This document shows positions 8,549 to 17,608 of a DNA stretch of 64,000 nt, piece after piece; the first letter of the stretch is position 1, and each line of letters begins with the position of its first letter. The notes below the pieces were generated by a model that was not told the origin of the DNA, searched no databases, and worked only from the letters and a program-made list of their open reading frames with translations. A program made the translations under genes and the position numbers. Source of the DNA: Novipirellula herctigrandis (GTDB lineage Bacteria; Planctomycetota; Planctomycetia; Pirellulales; Pirellulaceae); assembly GCA_007859835.1 (NCBI GenBank), contig SJPJ01000001.1, forward strand, positions 4,268,513-4,332,512, read 5' to 3'.

Positions 8549-10069
8549 ATGTTTAGCCTGCGAGCGATCGTTTTGACCGATTTGCCATCCGATCCGAAGC
8601 CCCCCGATCGCCCGAGCACGGCCTCCCAGTTGCTGGCCGCTCAACATAGCCAAGCATCTTCCCCAAGCAACCTCACCCACCAAGAGGCACTGAGCTTTCT
8701 ATACGATCGGATCAACTACGAAGGAGTGGTGACGACTTCTCGGTATCCTTTTCGGCTCCGCCGGATGGCTGAATTGGTCGAACGTCTTGGGATCGGAGCC
8801 TACCTTTACCAAGCCGACTCACACGGCCATGCTCCTCCGAAACCGCTAGTCCACATAGCGGGGACCAAGGGAAAAGGTTCCACCGCGGCGATGGTCGCGT
8901 CAATCCTGACGGCCGCTGGGTTGCGAACCGGGCTTTATACTTCGCCTCACTTGAATGACCTCGAAGAACGGTTCCAGATCGATTCGGTGCCCTGTGAACC
9001 GGCCGAATTCATTGCCCTTATCGAACGTATACGCCCCGTCGTCGAAACAATGGATCGGGACCGTGGGTTGGCGCCGACGTTCTTCGAACTGACCACGGCC
9101 ATGGCAATGCTCCACTTTCATCTTCGATCGTGCGACGCCATTGTTTTAGAGGTGGGGCTTGGTGGGCGACTCGACAGCACCAATGTTTTTGCGTCATCGG
9201 TTACGGCGATCACCAGTATCGGGCTCGACCACCAGCATGTGCTTGGTAACACGATTACTGAAATCGCAACGGAAAAAGCAGGGATTTTCAAGCCGGTTGT
9301 CCCGGTCGTCTCAGGCGTCGTCCGACCCGAAGCGATCGAAGTGGTTCACCGTAACGCAGCCGAGGGGCAATCGCCAATCTATCAATACCAACGTGACTTT
9401 CATATTCAATCGAGCCCCGAACCGGATTGGGGCAGCGAGCTAGTCTACACCGCAAATCGATCCCCTTTGTCCACAATGGCCAAGGCGCATTTAGCACTCG
9501 AAGGGAAACACCAAGCGGCCAATGCCGCGGTTGCAATCGCAGTGACCGATGTCCTTCGTGATGCGTTAGGCACGACCGGCCAAACGATTTCGGAAGCGAA
9601 TATCTCCGCAGGACTGGCCGACGTTCAATCGATCGCTCGTGTCGAGCGATTTGATTTAGAACGAGGCATCACGGCGATTCTCGATGCCGCGCACAACGAG
9701 GACTCTATCGCCGCGTTGGTCGAAGTTTTGAACTCGCGATTTCAAAATCGGACGATCACGATCGTGTTCGGTACCAGTCGCGATAAAGCAGCCGAAACGA
9801 TGTTGGCACAATTAGCGCCGATCGCTCACCGGTTATATTTGACTCAGTACAAAAATAATCCGCGTCGCCGCGACCCATCGGAATTGTTTGCGATGCTGAG
9901 TTCCAAGTACCAAACGCACGCGATGGTGATCGAAGACCCCGTCGAAGCTTGTGAGCAAGCGAAAGCAAGTACACCCGATGGTGGAGTCGTGGTTGTTTGC
10001 GGATCGTTTTTCCTAGCCGCCGAGACCCGCCCAACGATGGACGCCTTCCGTTCCGAGAAAGATGCGTAA
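8549..10069 (+). CDS. folC: bifunctional folylpolyglutamate synthase/dihydrofolate synthase
   Basis: FolC adds glutamate to dihydropteroate and to reduced folates with ATP, in the cytoplasm. The 506-residue protein has the Mur-ligase-type P-loop GTKGKGS (about 105-111) followed by TSPHLNDLEERF, then LEVGLGGRLDSTN, TSIGLDHQHVLG and EKAGIFKP, all hallmarks of the family. The C-terminal Mur-ligase domain contains ILDAAHNEDS. It is longer than the usual 420-450 residues because of an N-terminal extension of about 45 residues. The start at 8549 has no clear ribosome site, and a later start is possible. Confidence 0.92.
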   Translation: MFSLRAIVLTDLPSDPKPPDRPSTASQLLAAQHSQASSPSNLTHQEALSFLYDRINYEGVVTTSRYPFRLRRMAELVERLGIGAYLYQADSHGHAPPKPLVHIAGTKGKGSTAAMVASILTAAGLRTGLYTSPHLNDLEERFQIDSVPCEPAEFIALIERIRPVVETMDRDRGLAPTFFELTTAMAMLHFHLRSCDAIVLEVGLGGRLDSTNVFASSVTAITSIGLDHQHVLGNTITEIATEKAGIFKPVVPVVSGVVRPEAIEVVHRNAAEGQSPIYQYQRDFHIQSSPEPDWGSELVYTANRSPLSTMAKAHLALEGKHQAANAAVAIAVTDVLRDALGTTGQTISEANISAGLADVQSIARVERFDLERGITAILDAAHNEDSIAALVEVLNSRFQNRTITIVFGTSRDKAAETMLAQLAPIAHRLYLTQYKNNPRRRDPSELFAMLSSKYQTHAMVIEDPVEACEQAKASTPDGGVVVVCGSFFLAAETRPTMDAFRSEKDA

Positions 10070-10115
10070 CGCGGCACGGATGATGCAGCATTAAGGACGC
10101 GAAACGATAAGGCAA

Positions 10116-10661
10116 CTATCCTAGCATCAGTTCCACATCGCCAAGTGGCATGTTTAGCTTCTCGCTGATTTGTTTGGCCGTTAGTCCCTCTTTGGCCATC
10201 GACCGGATGTGATTCCAAATTGCCGAATGCGGTCTGCGACTCGATTTCTCAGCCTTCGGCTCCGCGATCGGTTCCCTTTTCATGAGCTCATTGGGGATCG
10301 GCTCAGTTGTGATCGGTGAAGCGGCTGTTGGTGGGACCATTCCCAACATTTCGATCCTCGCATCCATTTGACGCATTAGCGATTGGACGATGGCAATGCG
10401 TGTGTCCAACTCGGCGGTCAATTCACGCTGAACCTCGTACATCGCAATTTGCCAACGCTGGACCTCCGGCGGTGCATCGCAAAGTGGAACCGATGGTTCT
10501 TTGTGTTCGCGAATGGCCTTGATTGCTTTATTGGCGGCCCGCGCGTCGGTATTGACCCGTTTTCGCATCCGGATCGTCCGTCGTGCTAAAACCCACCCTA
10601 ACAAGATGAAACCGGCGACCATCCAAAGTTGAGCCTGTTGCATTTCGGCTAGAAACAGCAT
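10116..10661 (-). CDS. single-pass membrane protein with C-terminal helix-turn-helix-like segment
   Basis: The protein has 181 residues from the ATG at 10661, which has GGGGA nine bases upstream. Longer frames would run into the phosphopantetheinyl transferase gene. One membrane helix (about 11-26, WMVAGFILLGWVLA) is followed by a basic, helical region and a linker rich in Pro and Glu. The end reads MAKEGLTAKQISEKLNMPLGD, which resembles the recognition part of a small helix-turn-helix domain. This layout (N-terminal anchor, C-terminal HTH-like tail) is seen in DUF2802-type proteins of unknown function. It converges with folC at 47 bases and is divergent from the next gene. Confidence 0.72.
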   Translation of the reverse strand: MLFLAEMQQAQLWMVAGFILLGWVLARRTIRMRKRVNTDARAANKAIKAIREHKEPSVPLCDAPPEVQRWQIAMYEVQRELTAELDTRIAIVQSLMRQMDARIEMLGMVPPTAASPITTEPIPNELMKREPIAEPKAEKSSRRPHSAIWNHIRSMAKEGLTAKQISEKLNMPLGDVELMLG

Positions 10662-10836
10662 CTTTTGCTTCCCCAAAGTAGGCACGAGCGAAGGTTTTCG
10701 GCAACAATAGGAGTCGGCGGCAATGGCCGACGCTTTCCCCTTCTTGAAAGAATCGGCATTCCACCCCTCGATTCCGGCTATCAATTGAATCAATTGGGTT
10801 TGCCCCAGCATTAACGCATCGTCTCTCTTTGTCGTA

Positions 10837-11670
10837 TTGTCTGTTTCTTCCGAATCTAACGAAATAACCGCTTTGTTTGCCGACCATTCACCACACAAAA
10901 CCAACGGGACCGTACGAGTTTGGCACGCGTCGAGCTCCTCGTCTGCCCCCGGACGTGTCGAATCGTTTTGCCAACAAGGGCTAAGCAAAATCGAGCTTGA
11001 TCGAGCCGCTCGGTTCCGAGTGCCGACGAGTCGCAATCAACACATCGTTGGTCGGGGAATGGCCAGGCATTTACTCTGTCATGCCACCCAATCGGCGAAG
11101 GTCACGCCCGACGCGATCGAATTTTCCTGCTTGCAGCACGGCAAGCCAATCGTTCAGGCTCCTCCCGAGGCAGCCCAGCCGTTCAATATCGCTCATACGG
11201 ACGGACTTGTGCTGTGCGGCATTGCCCCCCAGCACCACCTGCAATTGGGGGTCGACGTCGAACGACTCGACCGCCGAACCGATACGGAATTGGCCGCCCG
11301 GTACTTTTCGGCTCCGGAGGTTGAATATGTCTTCTCGTTTAGCAACGAGACGTGCCGCCACCACGCCTTCCTAAAAGTCTGGACGCTGAAGGAAGCATTT
11401 ATCAAGGCAATTGGAACGGGACTGCACACTCCGCTCGCGAATTTCGCGTTTGAGAATATCGACTCCACTTCACCAACAATTCGAATGCTCAGCCCAGAGC
11501 TAGAAAGTAATTTGAATTGGCGGTTTTTTTCCTGTTATCCGCGTGACTCTTTTATCGCAGCGATTGCCGTTGCGGCCAACCAGGACGAGGCAGCAGTCTC
11601 GATGGAGCTTCACGATTTTGATTCCTTCGTGCATCAAAACTCAGCTTCAAGCGATCCGAAAGGGCCTTAA
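10837..11670 (+). CDS. 4'-phosphopantetheinyl transferase, Sfp type
   Basis: It transfers the phosphopantetheine arm from CoA to a serine of carrier proteins. The 277-residue length fits the Sfp/EntD class. Both diagnostic motifs are present: LGVDVERLDRRTD (Mg-binding Asp/Glu) and KVWTLKEAFIKAIGTGL. The first ATG in frame would delete conserved sequence, so the start is probably the TTG at 10837. No ribosome site is visible. In this window the fused ACP at 48932-52405 is an obvious candidate substrate, although no linkage other than presence in the same region is shown. Confidence 0.9.
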   Translation: MSVSSESNEITALFADHSPHKTNGTVRVWHASSSSSAPGRVESFCQQGLSKIELDRAARFRVPTSRNQHIVGRGMARHLLCHATQSAKVTPDAIEFSCLQHGKPIVQAPPEAAQPFNIAHTDGLVLCGIAPQHHLQLGVDVERLDRRTDTELAARYFSAPEVEYVFSFSNETCRHHAFLKVWTLKEAFIKAIGTGLHTPLANFAFENIDSTSPTIRMLSPELESNLNWRFFSCYPRDSFIAAIAVAANQDEAAVSMELHDFDSFVHQNSASSDPKGP

Positions 11671-11785
11671 CAGGCGATGAAAATCGCTGGTGGTGGTCGC
11701 GTGGTCACTAGCGTTGGTTGGGATTCGGATCTGCAAACAGTCACTCCCTTTTCACTACATTTTTCTTAACGGAAGGTTCTTTACG

Positions 11786-12460
11786 ATGGATGCAATGGAC
11801 GTACTAGGCGCTTTGCTTGGCCAAAAATCAAAAAAAGGCGGCGCGGGTGCCCAAATCCTCAAGGATATGCTCGGCGGGGGCAAACGGCCTGCTCCGGCGC
11901 CTCCTAAATCACGTACTTCATCACGAATGCAACGCCCTAACACGATTGATGGTGCGGCAAAATCGCTTGAAGATATTCTCGGGGTTTCCAACGAACGCCA
12001 TCAAACTCGAACCCAATCGCGATCCGCACCTTCGGCTCCATCGATGCCCAAAGCACAACTGCCCGAACGCAGTCGCCAAGCCCCCGCGGCGGATGCACCA
12101 ATGAACGCTCAATCGGAGGTCTTGGTGCGAGCGATGATTAGCGCCGCGAAATCCGATGGTCAAATTGATCAAGCCGAACAAGACAATATCTTGAAGCAAT
12201 TCGGCCAAGTTTCGCAGGATGAGGTTGCTTTCTTGCGAGCCGAATTTGCCAAGCCAATCGACGTCCGAGAGTTGGCTTGGTCGGTCCCGCTAGGCCTCGA
12301 AGAGCAAGTCTATTCGGTCTCGCTATTGGCAATGGACCTTGATGAAAACAAAGAGGCGCAATACCTCGGTGAACTAGCCCGTGGCCTTCGTTTGCCACCC
12401 CAAAAGTGCAACGAAATCCATCGGCAATATAGGGCGCCCGAGATTTTCCAGACAAGTTAA
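11786..12460 (+). CDS. DUF533/TerB-like protein
   Basis: The protein has 224 residues from the ATG at 11786, which has GGAAGG ten bases upstream. A frame open from 11690 lacks this support. The N-terminus (MDAMDVLGALLGQ) and a Gly/Lys-rich segment precede a Pro/Ser-rich linker. The C-terminal domain (about 115-215) has VRAMISAAKSDGQIDQAE, VSLLAMDLD and YLGELARGL, matching the DUF533/YebE branch of the TerB-like fold. That fold is all-helical with acidic residues and is linked to metal or stress responses. The molecular function is not established. Confidence 0.85.
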   Translation: MDAMDVLGALLGQKSKKGGAGAQILKDMLGGGKRPAPAPPKSRTSSRMQRPNTIDGAAKSLEDILGVSNERHQTRTQSRSAPSAPSMPKAQLPERSRQAPAADAPMNAQSEVLVRAMISAAKSDGQIDQAEQDNILKQFGQVSQDEVAFLRAEFAKPIDVRELAWSVPLGLEEQVYSVSLLAMDLDENKEAQYLGELARGLRLPPQKCNEIHRQYRAPEIFQTS

Positions 12461-12949
12461 GTTGTCGGAACCAAACGTCTAGCATTTGCCCATTCGGAGC
12501 GTCAACGAGCAGGCCTGCATTTTGAAAAAAAACGCAGGTTTCTGCTTGCGCAAGAGCAAGTGATAGTGGAATCGCAGGTAGAACCAACCGCGAAGGCCAT
12601 GCCGCTTTTGAGTTTGAAATTGTTGTGAATTGCAGCATTTCTTCACCTGAGCGATGCTGCCCAACTAGCCTGTTTGCGGGTAAGTACGTTGCTTATCCGT
12701 TACGGCAAAATGCTGCGAATCAGCCGACAAGCGTTAGCCTATGGTCCAAGCACGTTTTGTGAGGGACATGGGACGTAAACGCGTTTCGGCTGATCGGTAT
12801 GATGCACCTTTTGCCGGCAGTGCCTCACTTCTTTTGCCTCGCCTCTTTCGGTGTGATTCGGTAGGCACCACTCGTTCCCCTTTGCTTTCTGGCCTACAAT
12901 CGACAAACACAAATTTCTCCTCTCTCAATGATGCCGGAGCCAGCGACGC
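12461..12949. other. intergenic region upstream of M13 peptidase gene
   Basis: This is about 490 bases. A cctgc/gcagg hairpin around an A-rich loop lies near 12510-12535, followed by the palindrome cttgcgcaag. It could terminate the DUF533 gene. The rest contains only unsupported frames, including one antisense to the end of the DUF533 gene. The promoter for the downstream peptidase must lie here, but I cannot place it. Confidence 0.4.
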
Positions 12950-15007
12950 ATGCCACGTTTTGCCGTCAATTTTTTATCCATTTCGACCGCGTTTGTCCTC
13001 CTCTCTCTTGTTTCGAAGCCAGCGGACGGCCAAGAAGGGACAACCACAAAAGTCTCGGGGATTGATAAGTCGCTGTTTGGTGACACGATCGATCCCGGCG
13101 AGAATTTCTACGAATACGCCAATAATAAATGGCTTAGCACGACCAAAATTCCCGCTGACAAATCGGACTACGGAATTTTCACGATTCTGAACGATGAAAC
13201 TCGCGAGCAAGTGCGTGAGCTGATTGAGGAAGTGGCCAAGCAGCAGAACGACCCAGGATCGGCAGCACAGAAAGTCGGTGACCTGTACCGTAGCGTCATG
13301 AATACAGATTCTCGAAACGCTGCCGGTATCACGCCCATCAACGGACTGATTAAAAAAATCAATGCGATCGAATCTAAACAAGACCTCGCAAAAGTTCTTG
13401 GCGAACTTGGGCGGAATGGGGTCCATGGTCCTATCGCTGCTTACATTGATGTGGATGCAAAAGACAGCGACCAATACACCGTTTACATCACTCAAACCGG
13501 CTTGACGTTGCCCGATCGCGACTACTACATCGAAGACCAGCCTCGTTACATCGAACTTCGTAAACAACTCAAAGGCTACATCGGCGACATGCTTGCCAAG
13601 CTCGAACCCAACGGCGGCCCGATTAGCGACGAGGAAATCGAATCCGTTTACGAGATTGAACGTCAAATCGCCGAGGCCCAGTGGAGTAAGACCGAAAACC
13701 GCGATCCTGAAAAGACCTACAACGCGATTTCGAGCGAGGCTCTTGGCTCAAAGCTTGACGCCTTCGATTGGCAAGCCTACGCACAAACCGCTGGCCTGAT
13801 CCAACAAGACGAGCTCGTCATTCGCCAGCCAACTTATCTCGACGCATTTGCCAAGTTGTTTGCATCAACGGATATCGATGCATGGAAAACCTATTTGCGA
13901 TTCCATTTGATAGATCGCTACGCGTCCTCGCTAACCAAAGATTTAGAACAACGAAGCTTCGATTTTCACGGTACTGCCGTGAGCGGTATAAGCGAACAAG
14001 AACCGCTTTGGAAACGAGCCGTCAACACGACTAGCAGTGTGCTCGGCGAATTGGTTGGGCAAGTCTATGTCGAGCGTCATTTCAAGCCAGCGGCCAAGAA
14101 TCGGATGACCGAATTAGTGGAAAATTTGAAGCGTGCGTTCGCAAAACGAATCGAATCACGTGACTGGATGAGCGCAGGGACAAAGAAGCAAGCTCTTGAG
14201 AAGTTGACCCTGTTTACGACCAAAATTGGCTACCCCGACGAATGGAAGGATTACTCCAAGCTGAGTATTCAGTCCGACAATTTAGCATCCAATTTGATTG
14301 CGGCTGCGAATTTTGAAGACCAACGGGCACTCGACAAACTCGGCGGTCCGATTGATCGAAACGAATGGCACATGACGCCCCAGACAATCAATGCCTACTA
14401 CAACCCGACCATGAACGAGATCGTGTTTCCGGCAGCGATCTTGCAACCGCCGTTTTTCAATATGGCTGCCGACGATGCGGTCAATTACGGTTCGATCGGT
14501 GCCGTGATCGGCCACGAGCTAAGCCACGGTTTTGACGACAAAGGGAGCAAGTATGACGGGCGTGGAAATCTGCGTTCCTGGTGGACGCCCTCGGATCGCG
14601 AAGAATTCGAACGCCGCGCCAAGATCCTTTCGGATCAATACAGCACCTTCGAGCCGGTCGAAGGAAACTTTGTCAACGGTGATTTGACTCTCGGCGAAAA
14701 CATCGGTGACCTTGGCGGACTGAGCGTCGCGTACGAGGCCTACCAATTGTCACTCGATGGCAAAGAAGCGGACGTGATCGATGGATTGACCGGTGACCAG
14801 CGGTTCTTTCTGGGGTGGTCGCAAATTTGGCGTCGGCTCTATCGCAATCAAGAGCTGCTAAAGCGATTGATCACCGACCCGCACAGCCCGAGCGAATACC
14901 GCGTCAATGGCATCGTGCGAAATATGGACGCGTGGTACGAAGCCTTTAACATCAAACCGAACGACCCGCTGTATCTAGAGCCGGAAGAACGCGTCCGCAT
15001 TTGGTAG
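12950..15007 (+). CDS. M13 (neprilysin/PepO) family zinc metallopeptidase
   Basis: The 685-residue endopeptidase acts on oligopeptides. A signal peptide (about 1-27, hydrophobic SISTAFVLLSLVS, ending near ADG) predicts export. The peptidase_M13_N region starts with IDKSLFGDTIDPGENFYEYANNKW. The catalytic part has NAYYNPTMNEIVFPAAI, the zinc site HELSH (His522, Glu523, His526) and the third ligand Glu583 in GENIGDLGG with Asp587. The length matches the family (650-700). It is a single gene, followed by a convergent SDR gene. The start has GGAG about 13 bases upstream. Confidence 0.95.
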   Translation: MPRFAVNFLSISTAFVLLSLVSKPADGQEGTTTKVSGIDKSLFGDTIDPGENFYEYANNKWLSTTKIPADKSDYGIFTILNDETREQVRELIEEVAKQQNDPGSAAQKVGDLYRSVMNTDSRNAAGITPINGLIKKINAIESKQDLAKVLGELGRNGVHGPIAAYIDVDAKDSDQYTVYITQTGLTLPDRDYYIEDQPRYIELRKQLKGYIGDMLAKLEPNGGPISDEEIESVYEIERQIAEAQWSKTENRDPEKTYNAISSEALGSKLDAFDWQAYAQTAGLIQQDELVIRQPTYLDAFAKLFASTDIDAWKTYLRFHLIDRYASSLTKDLEQRSFDFHGTAVSGISEQEPLWKRAVNTTSSVLGELVGQVYVERHFKPAAKNRMTELVENLKRAFAKRIESRDWMSAGTKKQALEKLTLFTTKIGYPDEWKDYSKLSIQSDNLASNLIAAANFEDQRALDKLGGPIDRNEWHMTPQTINAYYNPTMNEIVFPAAILQPPFFNMAADDAVNYGSIGAVIGHELSHGFDDKGSKYDGRGNLRSWWTPSDREEFERRAKILSDQYSTFEPVEGNFVNGDLTLGENIGDLGGLSVAYEAYQLSLDGKEADVIDGLTGDQRFFLGWSQIWRRLYRNQELLKRLITDPHSPSEYRVNGIVRNMDAWYEAFNIKPNDPLYLEPEERVRIW

Positions 15008-15046
15008 TTGGGACGGTGAGATTTTTGTCAAGAAACGGTGGGTGGT

Positions 15047-15844
15047 TTACTGCAGCCTGCCCCACTGGCCTTCGCTCACCGACCATCCTCCATCAACGTT
15101 GAGTTGTTGGCCGGTCGTGAACCGAGAACCATCGCTCATGAAGTAAACTGCCGCTGCGTCGAGGTCCGACGCTTTGCCGTTTCGACCACCGTCGAGCGGC
15201 TGCTTTGTGGCAATGAAACTTTGAATCGTGTCGTCCTGCGATGCTCGCTGAGACATTGGCGTTTCCACAAGTGCCGGCGCTAAGACATTGATTCGAATGT
15301 TGTCTTTGGCATAGTAAGCAGCGATCGATCGCGTGAATCCGTTAATCGCTGATTTGGTGGCTGCGTAAGTGTGGCTGGCAAAATATTTTGGTGACGGGCG
15401 ATGTCCCAGCACCGAACCCATGTTCAAGATGCTGCCGCCGCTGCCTTGTTTCAAAAATTGCACGACCGCTGCACGGTTCGATTTGAATAGACTCGTCAAA
15501 TTCAGATCGACCGTATACTGCCAACCTTCGTCGGTAATTTCATGCAGTGGACCATCTCCCATGGAGCGACCGCTGCCACCGGCGACATGATACAGCCCGT
15601 CGAAACGCCCGAACTTCGATAGCGACAATCCGATGGCGGAAGGCGCGGTGTCCGACTCGATTGCGTCGCCCACGAATGAAACAGCTTTGCCACCGATCGC
15701 TTCGGTTGCCGCCGCCGCATTCGCACCATCACGTCCCACAATCACCACACTCGCACCTTCATCGACAAATGTTTTCGCCGCGGATAGTCCAAGTCCCGTG
15801 GTTCCACCGATGATGACAATCGATTTGTCGACAAGCAACGACAT
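15047..15844 (-). CDS. short-chain dehydrogenase/reductase (SDR)
   Basis: This 265-residue NAD(P)-dependent oxidoreductase has the classical SDR layout. The nucleotide-binding motif GGTTGLG lies at about 13-19, an LNLTSLF segment sits near the NNAG position, the catalytic Tyr160 and Lys164 are in YAATKSA, and the C-terminus reads GQQLNVDGGWS. The expected NNAG motif reads HVAGGSG. The substrate is unknown. It has a clear ATG and no operon partner. Confidence 0.9.
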   Translation of the reverse strand: MSLLVDKSIVIIGGTTGLGLSAAKTFVDEGASVVIVGRDGANAAAATEAIGGKAVSFVGDAIESDTAPSAIGLSLSKFGRFDGLYHVAGGSGRSMGDGPLHEITDEGWQYTVDLNLTSLFKSNRAAVVQFLKQGSGGSILNMGSVLGHRPSPKYFASHTYAATKSAINGFTRSIAAYYAKDNIRINVLAPALVETPMSQRASQDDTIQSFIATKQPLDGGRNGKASDLDAAAVYFMSDGSRFTTGQQLNVDGGWSVSEGQWGRLQ

Positions 15845-15908
15845 CGTATTCGCTCAAAAAGAAAAACAGACCTAGTGCTTGGTCAACCTTCAACTTTGGG
15901 ATCCGGCC

Positions 15909-15975
15909 GTAGCGGAAGTCGTCAAGACTTTCGGTAATTACGGGGCCGTCCAAAACTCTTGACGAGTTCCGCTAC
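15909..15975. repeat. 19-bp inverted repeat, REP-like
   Basis: The arms gtagcggaagtcgtcaaga (15909-15927) and its near reverse complement (15957-15975) pair with one mismatch, around a 29-base spacer. The left arm with its flank (ccgtagcggaagtcg, gactttcgg) resembles a degenerate segment after the beta-propeller gene at 17614-17638. This pattern suggests a dispersed palindromic intergenic element. Confidence 0.6.
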
Positions 15976-15982
15976 TCCACAA

Positions 15983-16252
15983 CTAAATCTGGATGGAGCA
16001 CTCGTCCCAACGAACCGGTCCCAATGGATAACGCAAATCATAGTTCGTGAAGATGGGGATTCCTAGTTGCCTCGCACCGCACTCCGAGCAAATCTGTATT
16101 TCAAAATGACTTGGGCAATGAATTTTGGCATGGCGGTCTACATCGTGATTTCTCCGTTCAGACCGCCGAGTTACAATACCCAAATTGATCAAATGCATTC
16201 CCATACGCGAGGTCCGTAAGCCATGGCGAGTCCCGCGGCAGCGCGGTAGCAT
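15983..16252 (-). CDS. doubtful small Cys-containing protein
   Basis: The frame has 89 codons. Its C-terminal half reads like a real protein: a CPSHFEIQICSECG segment with three spaced cysteines, then YPLGPVRWDEC. The N-terminal half is Arg-rich and looks translated from noncoding DNA, so a shorter start or a gene remnant is likely. No ribosome site or family is recognised. The palindrome at 15909-15975 lies just beyond its 3' end. Confidence 0.3.
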   Translation of the reverse strand: MLPRCRGTRHGLRTSRMGMHLINLGIVTRRSERRNHDVDRHAKIHCPSHFEIQICSECGARQLGIPIFTNYDLRYPLGPVRWDECSIQI

Positions 16253-16327
16253 TGCGGAACTGCATGTGTTCCGTCACTTCGTATCAGTGGTGACTTTCGT
16301 CTTTACCCATTTTTTATAGAGACCAAC

Positions 16328-17608
16328 ATGCCCAAAAGTAGACTGCAGATCCTCAGCCTAGGTGTTTTTGTTCTTTTGGGAGATCGCTCTTTGCCAGCCG
16401 AACAGTGGACCCAATATCTTGGATCGGATTACGGGCGGACAGCTGAAACAAACATTGCCGAAGTTTGGGATTCGAATGGTGTTAACTGGAAAACGCCCCT
16501 GCCGGGCCGTGGCGCATCCAGTCCGGTAGTGTTCGAAGATCGTATTTATTTGACCGCTTACACGGGTTATGGAATCGATCCGGGGAATCCTGGAAACGCC
16601 AGTGACTTGGTGCGACATCTGCTCTGTATCGATCCCCAAAACGGCAAAATCGTTTGGCAGAAATCGGTTCCGGCAAAATCAGACAAGAACGACTTCAACA
16701 CATGGGGAGTCGGTGTTCATGGATACGCATCGAGTACGCCTGCGGTCGACGATACCGGCATCTATGTCTTCTTTGGTGCCACGGGGGTGATCGCGTTTGA
16801 CCACCAAGGAAACGAGCGTTGGCGAGTCAATGTGGGCTCGAAAACGCACTCGTTTGGTGCAGGAAATTCACCTGTCTTGTACCAAGAGATGGTGATCGTG
16901 AACGCCAGTGTCGAAAGTGGCGATTTGATTGCGTTGAAGAAGTCCGATGGTAGCCAGGTGTGGCGACAACAAGGGATGGCCCAAGCGTGGAACACACCCG
17001 TGATCTATCAAGGACTCGGTGGCAACGATGAGTTAGCCGTATCGATCAAGGGCAAGATCCTGGCATTCGATCCCAATACGGGCAAGCCACTTTGGAATTG
17101 CGATGGTATCGATGACTATATTTGTCCCCACATCACGGTTCAGGACGGCGTACTCTACGCGGGTGGTGGTCGTCGTAGTCGCATGATTGCGATTCGTAGC
17201 GGCGGAAGCGGTGACGTGACCGATTCGCATCGGATTTGGGATGTTGCCAAAGGATCCAATGTTTGCTCGCCCGTTTACCACGAAGGAAATCTCTATTGGG
17301 CCAAGGAAAAGGGCGGTATCTTGTACTGTGCCGACGCTGCGACGGGCGAAATCAAATACGAAGAACGACTTGATCCAAAAAGTGATTTGATTTACGCGTC
17401 GCCATTATTGGCCGATGGTCGGTTGTATTACGTCAGCCGCAAAAACGGGATCTTTGTGGTCGCGGCAACCCCCAAGTTTGAATTGCTCGCGCATACCAAA
17501 CTCCAAGGCGACGACTCCGTCTTCAACGCCGCGCCCGTCCCACTGCCTGGCGGAGCGGTGCTTCTGCGCAGTGACAGTTATCTCTACCGAATCGGTCCAG
17601 GGAAATAA
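16328..17608 (+). CDS. exported PQQ-type beta-propeller protein
   Basis: The protein has 426 residues. A signal peptide (about 1-24, LSLGVFVLLGDRSLPA) is followed by repeated beta-propeller blades with the PQQ-like signature: LLCIDPQNGKIVWQK, VIAFDHQGNERWRVN, ILAFDPNTGKPLWN and LYCADAATGEIKYEE. Such propellers in planctomycetes usually lack the catalytic residues of quinoprotein dehydrogenases and act as binding scaffolds, so I do not assign an enzyme. It is transcribed alone, with GAGA seven bases before the ATG. Confidence 0.88.
   Translation: MPKSRLQILSLGVFVLLGDRSLPAEQWTQYLGSDYGRTAETNIAEVWDSNGVNWKTPLPGRGASSPVVFEDRIYLTAYTGYGIDPGNPGNASDLVRHLLCIDPQNGKIVWQKSVPAKSDKNDFNTWGVGVHGYASSTPAVDDTGIYVFFGATGVIAFDHQGNERWRVNVGSKTHSFGAGNSPVLYQEMVIVNASVESGDLIALKKSDGSQVWRQQGMAQAWNTPVIYQGLGGNDELAVSIKGKILAFDPNTGKPLWNCDGIDDYICPHITVQDGVLYAGGGRRSRMIAIRSGGSGDVTDSHRIWDVAKGSNVCSPVYHEGNLYWAKEKGGILYCADAATGEIKYEERLDPKSDLIYASPLLADGRLYYVSRKNGIFVVAATPKFELLAHTKLQGDDSVFNAAPVPLPGGAVLLRSDSYLYRIGPGK

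Larger units (their letters stand above)
15845..16327. other. intergenic region with palindromic repeat and a doubtful small ORF
   Basis: About 480 bases separate the SDR gene from the beta-propeller gene. They contain the 19-bp inverted repeat at 15909-15975 and the doubtful small ORF at 15983-16252, each listed separately. The promoter of the plus-strand beta-propeller gene should be within the last 75 bases, but no clear boxes are seen. Confidence 0.5.

Noticed and set aside
10662..11036. N-terminal extension of the HTH-tail protein to 11036
   Set aside because: It overlaps the phosphopantetheinyl transferase gene on the opposite strand, while the ATG at 10661 has a good ribosome site.
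12138..12638. 166-codon minus-strand frame
   Set aside because: It overlaps the end of the DUF533-like gene, has no ribosome site or recognisable protein, and is compositionally a shadow.
12974..13666. 230-codon minus-strand frame
   Set aside because: Entirely antisense to the signal peptide and N-domain of the M13 peptidase, which has clear family motifs.
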